DNA from: Microthyrium microscopicum
Taxonomy: Eukaryota; Ascomycota; Dothideomycetes; Microthyriales; Microthyriaceae
Reading direction: 5' to 3'
Length of the DNA stretch: 64,000 nt
NCBI GenBank assembly: GCA_010405405.1
Contig: MU004234.1
Location: forward strand, 2,647,988-2,711,987
Shown piece after piece: positions 45,828 through 56,400 of this stretch (position 1 is its first letter; every line of letters begins with the position of its first letter). Position numbers and translations under genes: made by a program. The notes under the pieces were generated by a model, which worked only from the letters and a program-made list of their open reading frames with translations, was not told where the DNA came from and made no database searches.

Positions 45828-47180
45828 TCAGATGAAATCTTTCGACTCCCTCTGTGGAGTTTGTTTTATACCTATATCATATCTCTTGCCCAATTCATGC
45901 TTAGCGGTATGCGTTTTCGAGCCCCAAAGCGATTGTCCTTTTGCCTCCAAAGCAAGCCATTGCCTGAACGACTTTTCCACAATAGCAGCCTTCTCATCAA
46001 GCTCAATAGTCATCTCTCCCCACCGCTTCCATAGTGCTGGCCGGCTAAAGGCCGCAAGCATGACCATGTCTTTTATGGGGAGAGGCGCACCTGGGCGATG
46101 AACTGCATGCAGCTGGGCCATCTTGGTGTTTACCCATCGTTCAAACCCAGCAAAGGCTCTAATGCTTATCTCTTCTGGGCTTTCAACCTTTAGAGGGATC
46201 CAACTATTGCTGAGCTTGAATCCCCATTGGAGGATCTGCATAGACTGCAAGACGTCTTCGACATTGCTTTTCTCCAGGTCCAGCTTTTGGTGTACTAGTC
46301 GAGCTTCTGTATACATCTTCGCCAGAACCGGATTCGTAGCGAGACGATCGTGAAAAGCCATTTCCTCTGTTACAATCGTCATCCAATTCATGAAGCTTAT
46401 ATCCGAGAGAATATTAGTGACTTCATTCTCCTCTTTGTCAACGAACGATAAGACATTCGGTAGTGTATTTGAGATTCTTGTAAGCGTAGATCGGAGAGAT
46501 CCTCGCGCAGTAAGTAAGCGTTTATTCGCTGAGCTAATCTGGTTCTGGAAATCTTCCTTGAAGCGATCATGCTTTGAAGTGTTAGAGTCCATATGATATC
46601 GTTGGAGAATATCTTGAAGCAGTCAGTAAATTCATCTTGTTATCTTTTGCTGACACATACTGTCCAAGTCTTCCTCAAATGGTACTGCCGCGAGGTTTGG
46701 GTATAGCGCACAAATTTCGTTCAACGACGCGAGCATCTCTTTAGTGTTCTGCGAAATGATCTTGCGCTGTATACCTGCCATTGCTATATAAGCCTCATGG
46801 TCTCGAAGGCTCTTAGGAGCTGATAGATCTGACTCGACAATCGAGATGTTGGTTGGATGACTCGAACTTTTGCCATAGCGTAAACGAAAAACCATGCTCT
46901 TGCTTTGGTGAGTTGAACGAGGCGGCTTCTCTGAGAGACTTGCATGATGATCCGGCCCTTTGCCTTGGCGTAATGGTAGAGCTATGCTCTTGTTCTGATG
47001 ATTAGGAACGGCCTTCTTCTCGTGACCTCGGAAAGGCAGCGTCATTTCCTTGTGTTGATCAATTTTGCGCTGTCGGATAGGAAGATTCATGAGGTTGCTG
47101 TGCTTAAATTAGCATAGCATATGGATAGGCCCTGGTGTTACTACTCACGTGAACGGTGTTTCTGTCTTCTTGACTGCCAT
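45828..47180 (-). CDS. LPIRQRK-family paralog 3 (unrecognised), with internal motif repeats
   Basis: There are three exons, 47180-47149, 47097-46661 and 46612-45828. Phases agree, giving 417 aa. Exon 1 (32 nt) encodes MAVKKTETPF; exon 2 starts TNLMNLPIRQRKIDQHKEMT. The N-terminal region then repeats the motif twice more in degenerate form (SIALPLRQGKGPDHH and SMVFRLRYGKSSSHP) within a ~29-residue unit (EKKAVPNHQNKS / EKPPRSTHQSKS). Block 1 is weaker here (MAGIQRKIISQNTKEMLASL). The second intron interrupts an Asn codon (LDNILQRY), at the same place as in paralog 4. Block 2 is VMLAAFSRPALWKRWGEMTI with AAIVEKSFRQWLALE. No known domain. The extra intron and repeat units show continued change of the N-terminus within the family. 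Confidence 0.8.
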
Positions 47181-47646
47181 GGTGATAAAACCACTGGGCT
47201 ATCTCAAAATAGGGGTTTGGTTTATGATGTTTGAAACGGAGAGAGCAGTAGAGGCGTGCGCAGAACCTGGGGATGCGATGAGCTGTAGCGCAGGAGTAGA
47301 TAGGAGAAAGGTTGAGAGAACTGGGAGGCGTGTTAAGGTTAAGAGAAGCCTTCGAACTTGCGAAGTGACTAGTCTAGATGTTGACCTCTATACCATTTTC
47401 AGGCATGTGCACCTCAAAAGCTGCTAGATGAAGGCACCTACCAAATGCCAGTCACTTTGAGAACAGGAGCGCTTGGTAGTCTAGAATAGAGAATCTTGCC
47501 CACCAAATAAGAGTAGAAACTCTACTGCAGAGATCAGATCATGTCCTTCATGGCGTCGTGCATATATATACTAACTACAACGAACTTCGAACTTTGCAAG
47601 CTTCGATTCAGACCTGCCATCCTGTATTGATGGCTGAGTGAGCCCA
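47181..47646. other. Intergenic within the minus-strand array
   Basis: This is the promoter of paralog 3, with its box at 47409-47418, and the 3' flank of paralog 4. No gene is seen. Confidence 0.5.
47409..47418 (-). promoter_or_regulatory. Shared promoter box, paralog 3
   Basis: GCACCTCAAA, one base from the box of paralogs 1 and 2, lies 229 bp before the start codon. Confidence 0.4.
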
Positions 47647-48959
47647 TCATATATCTATATCCATGTTCTCGTCTTCCATCATGTCACCGTCACTGTTGTC
47701 TCTATTCTTAGAGATCGAGCGTCCTTTTGCCGTATGGGTAATCCACATGTCAAGAGCTTTCTCGACAACACAAGCCTGCTCAGATAGCTCTTTCGTTGAG
47801 TCAGCCCAGAGTTCCCAGAGTCGGAGCTGGCCATATGCTGCGATGGTAAGGAGTAGCATCGGATCAGCTGGGGAAGAATCGTCAAGCGTGAGTAGACAAG
47901 TGGCTTTCAATGAGAGTGACTTCAGGATTTCGCTCTGAACTCTGCGCTTGGTTTGCTCGGGCTCTTCATCCCACAGAGGAACACGGATAGCGTTGGTTTC
48001 GAATTGTTGGCTGACCGATTTGACGGTCTGCAATATATTTTCCACTTTGATATGTTCCGAGCGAAACAACTGCGAAAACCAGCTGAACGAGATCTTCAAT
48101 TGCTGTAGCTTTTGACGTAATTCGGGAGCGTCTGAAGGATCTGAAGTCGATGCCTCCGCTTCTGAGACCAGTGGTGCCGTGATTCCTTCCGTGAAGGCCA
48201 TGCGTTGTAAAAACTCGTGAAGATTGTCTGCGTTGAGGGAAGCAGCAGTCTTTTTTTCTGTCAAGTCCAGGCTCTGGAAGTCCTTGAGCAGATCTTCTGT
48301 AGCATGAGTCTTCAGCAGCGGAATCTCTTGGTAAAGTGTTATGATATAGGCCTGCGCTAGCATTGCGTTGAACGCAACTCGCTTGGTTTGAGATTTGACA
48401 AACGTGTCCAGGTTGTTCTGTCGCTCGTGGGGAAGGGGCGATGTAGATCCAGCATAGAATTCATCCAAGATATCTGTTATTAGTCAGTGCATAGCTTGTA
48501 GGTTACTTTGGGGCAGCAAATACTTTGCTCGTATAAGGCGGTCTCTTCTCTACCAGCCATAGCTAAAGATAGCTTCTCCCCAGTGGTAAGCATAGAAACG
48601 CTGTTATAGTGCTCGAAGACGCAGCGCAAAGGGATAAGCATCTTGGCGACGGTCGCTGATACAACCCTATGTTGAATATCTACCATGGTCATCACTGGCC
48701 ATGGCCCCCGTCGTGGTGGACCTCGTCGGATCAGGGGAAGTCGTGATGGCTTGGAACCGTTGTCTACGATAGACAGGAATTTGCCCTTGCTGATTACGCG
48801 AGTCTTATTGGCTCCTGAATTGAACGAGGCACCCATTTTGCTGAGACACCCAGAGTTGGGCTTGCGGTCTTGGGGGGCTGTTTTTTGGCTAACGCGAAGT
48901 TAGCATGCTGCTAGATAACCAGCACGAGGCAATACCACGACTTACTTTGGAGGGAGCAT
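47647..48959 (-). CDS. LPIRQRK-family paralog 4 (unrecognised), divergent N-terminus
   Basis: There are three exons, 48959-48946, 48888-48524 and 48473-47647. Phases agree, giving 401 aa. The 14-nt first exon (MLPPN) is a minimal model; the splice signals GTAAGT and GTTAG support it, but a start at the internal ATG 48836 (MGASFNSG) is possible. The N-terminus has lost the exact LPIRQRK motif and keeps only a basic SRLPLIRRGPPRRGPW. Block 1 is MVDIQHRVVSATVAKMLIPL with VFEHYNS; the following intron falls in the Asn codon of EQNILDEF as in paralog 3. Block 2 is LLTIAAYGQLRLWELWADST with ACVVEKALDMWITH, where the Arg-Pro of the motif is replaced. The tail is acidic. It is the most diverged member. 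Function unknown. Confidence 0.75.
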
Positions 48960-50110
48960 AGGTAGATGCGTGAGAGAAGGAGTAATCTGATGCGCGTATA
49001 CCCAAAGCGGGAGATTAATGTTGAGGGCGTATGTTGCGTGAAGTTGACCAAGATAGCGAATGCTGTAGTGGGTAAGGAGTGGATTGCGTGTTGTGAGATG
49101 TTGGAAGAGCTTTGAACTTGGGAAGAAGTCCTTCGAGTCTGTTGCAGTGACTTTGCAGGTGCCGAATCGTTCACTCCCCTGATGGCCACCTCAAAGCACC
49201 CAGCCTAGGACTCTCCCGCCTATCAGTCACTGCAAGCCCAGGAGGCATCAGGCTGCCTTTCTGGTCTGGAAATTTCACCCGAACTTCTAGTGGCCAGATT
49301 TTGTATCTACTTCATGAATCTCGGCCAGATGGAGAAACGATGACTGCATATCAGTGGAAGGATACGACAGCTACATACCTAATTTCCATCTATCGGAGGT
49401 CCACTTGCACGAAGCAGAGGCACCGAATCGCTCGATATATGACGTTCTAAGCTAAGAAAAGGACATAGTACTTCCTGAGTAGCCATAATTAACGCTGCAT
49501 ATGGACACGAAGAAGGATTGAAATGTGGGTTCAAGGTGAAGTTGCGAAGCTGGGTTTGTTTACTTTTGTACACTCAGCCTATGAGGAGTCACTAGGTAGG
49601 TATATAGAGACAATAGAGGGACACTTCATTTTAAAGCGATGAGATTTGGAAAAATTATCCAATAGGATAAAAACAGAGTATACATGTCTGCTGTATGTGA
49701 TGGTGGTACTCTGATAGTAGTGAGGGGAGCAAGCCCCTTATTTTGCCATCCTGCTGGTTTGTTTACGCCTTTAAGGGGTGGCAATCAAGACAGCTTGCGC
49801 AACTTCCACCGATTGCTTGACCAGCGCGCATAAAAGCAGGCAGTCTTTACCAGGGAAGGAGATACAGCATATATCATCGAAGAACAAGAAAATATGTTAA
49901 GAAGAATTGTAAATTGATGGGTGTGATGTTGGGTGCAAAGTGGGTGCAAAGTGGATCCAAGAACAATGGCTTTTTGCTCATCCGCGTCTAGCCGAAAGGG
50001 GCTTTTTGGAGAGACGTCAGATGGTCCAACTCCAACAACAGTTCTCTCCCCAGATCAACTCTCATTGTCTTTACCACTTTCGGATATCATGACAATAAAT
50101 CAATAGTACA
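48960..50110. other. Intergenic, array promoter and BCKDHA promoter
   Basis: This contains the SCACCTCRAA box of paralog 4 and, closer to 50.1 kb, the promoter of the dehydrogenase gene. A frame of 64 codons on the minus strand (49379-49573) has no support. A direct repeat GGGTGCAAAGTGG occurs twice at 49931-49953. Confidence 0.5.
49186..49195 (-). promoter_or_regulatory. Shared promoter box, paralog 4
   Basis: CCACCTCAAA, a relaxed copy of the box, lies 227 bp before the start codon. A nearby CAGTCACT word has relatives near the paralog 1 and 3 boxes (CAGTGACC, CAGTCACT). Confidence 0.35.
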
Positions 50111-51549
50111 ATGTCCTTACGCCCAGCCACCAAGCGTTTTCTCCCGTCTCCCAGAATCCTCACCACATCCCTCAACACCACCCACCACTCCCCTAGACAC
50201 CACAAACAAAGCATACGATGGAGTTCAGTATCCCAAGCACCAGGCTCAGACCGGTACGAAGCTTCTCCCTCTCAAACTCACCAATCTAACGTCTTCCCAG
50301 AGTCCACTTCCCCGGCGCAGTAAACTCCAAATTCACACCCACCCTCTCCTTCACAAACCCCTCCACCCTCCCCGCAATGCCCACCTACCGCACCATCGAC
50401 GCCGACGGTCTCCTAATCGACTCCTCCCGCCCACCAATATCCGTACCCGATGATATAGTCTTGAAGATGTACACCGACATGTTAACAGTCTCCATCCTCG
50501 ACCCTATAATGTACCAAGCGCAACGCCAAGGCCGCCTATCCTTCTATATGGTCTCCTCCGGCGAAGAAGGCATCGCCGTCGGTTCCGCGTCAGCCCTCAC
50601 AGCATCCGACGTCGTCTTTGCACAATACCGTGAAGCTGGAGTATTTCAGGCGCGGGGCTTTAGTTTGGATGATTTTATGAATCAACTTTTCGCGAATCGC
50701 CTGGACGTTGGTAGGGGGCGGAATATGCCGGTACATTATGGGAGTAAGAGTTTAAATATGCATACTATCAGTTCCCCATTGGCGACGCAGATTCCGCAGG
50801 CGGCGGGCGCGGCGTATGCGCTCAAGTTGCAGCATTTGCAGAATCCGGAGAGTGTGGAGCGCGCGTGCGTGGCGTGTTATTTTGGCGAGGGCGCAGCGTC
50901 GGAGGGGGATTTTCATGCGGCGTTGAACATGGCGGCGACGAGAGCTTGTCCGGTGGTTTTTGTGTGTAGGAATAATGGGTATGCGATTAGTACGCCGACG
51001 CTCGAGCAGTATCGGGGTGATGGGATTGCGAGTCGTGGGGTTGGGTATGGCATCCATACGATAAGAGTGGATGGGAACGATGTGTTTGCTGTGCGCGAGG
51101 TTATGCAGAGGGCAAGAGAGTTGGCGCTTGAAGGCGATATGCAGCCTGTGCTGGTGGAGGCGATGAGTTATCGCGTGAGTCATCATAGTACGAGCGATGA
51201 TAGTAGCAAGTATCGGCCGAGTGGGGAAGTTGAGGCATGGAAGAGGAGGGATAATCCAATTACGAGGCTGAGGAAGTGGATGGAGAATAAGGGTCTGTGG
51301 AGCGCGGAGAAGGAGGAGCAGGCGCAGAAGGAGATTAAGAATGCTGTTATGGCGGCTTTTAATAAAGCGGAAAAGGAGAAGAGGCCAGAGTTGAGGGCGA
51401 TGTTTGAGGATGTTTATGAGGAGGTTACTGAAGAGCAAGAGGAACAGATTGAGCAGTTGAAGGATGTCATTCGACGGTATCCTGGTGAATATGATGTGGA
51501 GCAGTTTGAGGGTGGGCTTGAAGGACTAGATAAAGCTCGATCACGATAG
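50111..51549 (+). CDS. BCKDHA: Branched-chain 2-oxoacid dehydrogenase E1 alpha subunit
   Basis: This is the thiamine-diphosphate-dependent E1-alpha subunit of the mitochondrial complex that oxidatively decarboxylates the 2-oxoacids of Leu, Ile and Val. There are two exons, 50111-50253 and 50301-51549. The intron is 47 nt, giving 463 aa. Residues 1-45 are a Ser/Arg/His-rich presequence without acidic residues. Family landmarks are RVHFPGA right after the intron, MPTYRTIDADG near 74, FYMVSSGEEGIAVGSASAL near 130, and REAGVFQARGFSLDDFMNQL. The TPP fold motif GEGAASEGDFHAALN begins near 243 and ends in CRNNGYAISTP near 270. The phosphorylation loop YRVSHHSTSDDSSKYR matches the kinase-regulated loop of animal E1-alpha. 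The C-terminal 80 residues are Lys/Glu-rich helices, as usual. Confidence 0.96.
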
Positions 51550-51890
51550 ACTTGATCCTAGGGGACAACTCTCGATCCATGTGGTGGTCATTTAGATATA
51601 TTTGGTCTCTTATAGTTGGCTTACAACATTGTGTATCAGCTAGCGAAGCATAGATATCCCATGAACCCAAATAATGAGAAGCAAAAGCATACTACCATGT
51701 CGCACTACGCAAACGTATGTGAAATCGAATGATAGACGGTATTGAAACATTGATTCAACATGAGCTTTCTACTACATCAAGTCATACCTCATCAAGATAG
51801 TCATCCATCCGGCCTGCTACACGCTGCTCGCAAGCCCAACGTCAATGCCGCATCTTTTCACATAACAGACTTTTCAAATACAGCAGAGAT
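51550..51890. other. Intergenic between convergent genes
   Basis: This is the 3' flanks of the E1-alpha gene and the epimerase gene. No gene is seen. Confidence 0.5.
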
Positions 51891-53487
<1,597 letters not shown>

Positions 53488-56400
53488 CTAGCGACCTCGA
53501 GCCATTGCCAGAACTTCGAATCCAAGGTCATTCAGAGTCCGCTGGTCATCTAAACCCCAAGATATTGTTGATCCTTCTGCAATAAGAGCTTTCAATCGCT
53601 CTACGATGCTCGTAGGTGTAGCAATAACCCGCTGGCTACCCTCAGCCTGATCAACCGCACCAGTTTCATCAGGTAGTACCGTCTCATCAGCCATAGGCGC
53701 CACCGCCATAGCCTTGCCGTCCATAATCTTCTGCCGCTTCTGAGGAGAACTATCCTGTGAAGCCGACTTTCGAGTCAATCGCTCCTTTGACGAACTATCA
53801 TACGAACTTTCCCGACTAGCCAACAGCTTGGCAGAGGGTGTTCGCAGACGAGGCTGCTGTGTATCCAATTGTTGTTCCTCAGAGTCCTGAATTAACGATA
53901 GCTCGATAGATGGCACTGAGGCTCCTGTCTCCGGTATGATGGTTTTGGGAACAACGGCTTCTGGGACTGCATTTGTAACAGGTGGTTCTGGTGTAATATC
54001 AGACATGCTATGTCGGTTTGATGGCTGGCGTTTTCGTGGACGGCCGGGACCGCGCTTCGTCTGAGTCGATTGGCTTGCTGATGTAGAAGACGTGAGGGAT
54101 TGCTGCGATCTGTCTGTCCCAGTTGTAGCCGAGCCTTCGAAAGATGAGTTGATTTGTGTTTCTGGTGGACCATTTGGAAAGGCGTCATCGAGTGTAGTGA
54201 TAGTTTTGAGGAGGACTTGTGTAGGCAGAGAGTTGTGTAATTCCGGTATAGTTGTTTGTCGAGTGGCAACAGGTCCGTTGATTACTTCAACAACAACTGG
54301 CCGCTGTGGAGAGGATTGGCTTGCTAATAATTCTGCCACAAGTTGCGAACTAGGCAAATCATCAGAAGACAGAGCGGATGGACTCTGGTTGCCATTGTTG
54401 CCCATCTCGATATCCAGAGGCTCTGCTTCAGCAAGACTTGGTACAACGGTAGCCTTGTCTTCAATCTCATTGACAGCAGAAGTCATCTCGACATCTTGGA
54501 TATCCTCAGGGACTGTGGGCTGCTGCTGAAGTGAACCGGATGCAATTGACTGAAACAAATCCGACTCGTCATCCAATTCCGAGCCTATCGACAGTGGCAC
54601 TTCCTTCTCCGCTGCTTTTTCTGGTGGACTCGAAGGTATTTGTAGACCTCGTGGACTCTTCGTTGTGCTGGAGCTGCGATGTTGTCGACGAGTCACACTG
54701 GCTGCAATCGGCGAACTTGGTACATCATCATCCACCCCATCATGCACCGGTCCAATTTCAGGTGTAGCTGGATGTAGCATTTCCCCGTCATCAGATTCCG
54801 AATCGCTACTAACAACGACAACATCCGAGTTGATCACCAGCGGTGTCGAAGGTTGAATGTCTCTGAACATGGCCTCGGAATCCGCCTTTTGGCGCTCAGC
54901 AACTTCTTTTTGGTGCTCGGTCAGATTCTGAGTCTCATCGGCGCGCATAGGTGAGGAGGATGGAATCGGCTCAAATTGTATCTGCGAGTCTTCATGGCGA
55001 AATTTCCGGCGAGGAGTTAAATTTGGCTGCGGTGAGACCATCTTCTTTGTTGTTTGCTTGGGCATTGGCGATAGGCGATTGTGATTCCGAGCTGGCCCCA
55101 AGGGCCGAACTGCGATGGGGCTTTGGGAGTGCTGCGAACCATAGTCGCTAAAAGTTATCAGCGTCCGTGGAGTCGTAGCGGTTTCCGTTTCCTCCGTGAT
55201 AAAAGCAGCTGGCAAGTGAACATCACTAATGGTTCGCAAGCGTTTGGCAGCCTTGATCAACGACGACGGGAAGCTTATATTGAGGTTACGTGTTGATGAG
55301 AGTTCGACGATATCGTTCCAGAGCAGAACAGACACGTTAGCAATTGACTCGCGTGGACTGTTCAGGCCGGCGAGTACAAGACGCTCCACACTCTCAAGCC
55401 AATCTGGTGAGGGGCTCGTAGCCTGAAAATCTGTACGGTATTTCTCCGTAATATCCTGCCAGAGCGATAGTATCGAGCCCAGAACGCGACTGCCGTCAGG
55501 TAGCTTACTAGCATCTTTGATATTGCGCTTTTCATCGAGGAGCAGACACGCAAATCCATCTTGAGCAAATCGTACTAGAGCGTGGAACGACCGAGCAGAA
55601 CGCGCAATATGGCGTCGAATCGCCTCAAGAAATTTCGAGTACGCGACAACCATGTCGCTGGAGAGGCCTATGTGTGCATAACCATAGAGTAATGCGGCAT
55701 CAACCAGGCCCCATATATTAGTATGCGCAAGATCTGGGTTCTGTTGTCGTTCGGATATCGGCGATACACCTCCATACATGGTTCTACGGGCTCTCTCCAC
55801 AGCACCTAGGCGCGGACGAGTGTCATTATCGACGATGAGTGTAGCATAAACAAGCAGTCGTTCGCACTTTTCTGGGCTATTTTGTGCAATCCAGTTGGTG
55901 ATATGACGGGACTGCGGCTCTGTGACAGCAAGTAAAACTCCGGCGTCGCCGCTAATACCTCGTGCAGCTTTAACAGCATGGGCATAAAGAATGCGTGGAA
56001 GTCGTTTGGCTTCAATAAATGGAACTGTGTGGCTGAGTATGCGGACAAGTGCCAAGACATGGCCAGTAGAGAGTGGTTGAGAAACAAGCTGAACCGCACT
56101 CGCGGTGACGGTCTCTTCGCAAAGCTCGATAAAGAGGTCTACCATTTCATCGAGAACGTCTTGTCTAATGGAGCTCTCGCTGCGTAGCGTTTCAAGAGAC
56201 TCGGCAAGATCTCCCAAGAAATCAAGCTTGTGCTGTCGAGTCGCAAGAGAATGGAAGCAACGCGTTACGGTCGTCCGCAACAGATCGGCATTTACAGATA
56301 GGCTCAGGCGGTCTGATGCCATAGATACTTGCAAGATGAAAAGATGAGCCATCGGCGACAGAACGGTTCCTTCAACTTGTGCTCTGCTCGATGGCGTTGG

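Noticed and set aside
48837-49189. Minus-strand frame upstream of paralog 4 as a separate small gene
   Set aside because: It overlaps the likely first exon and promoter of paralog 4 and shows no similarity to other family members.
50752-51438. 228-codon frame antisense to the BCKDHA gene
   Set aside because: It is Arg/Leu/His-rich with no domain, a typical shadow of a GC-biased coding region on the other strand.
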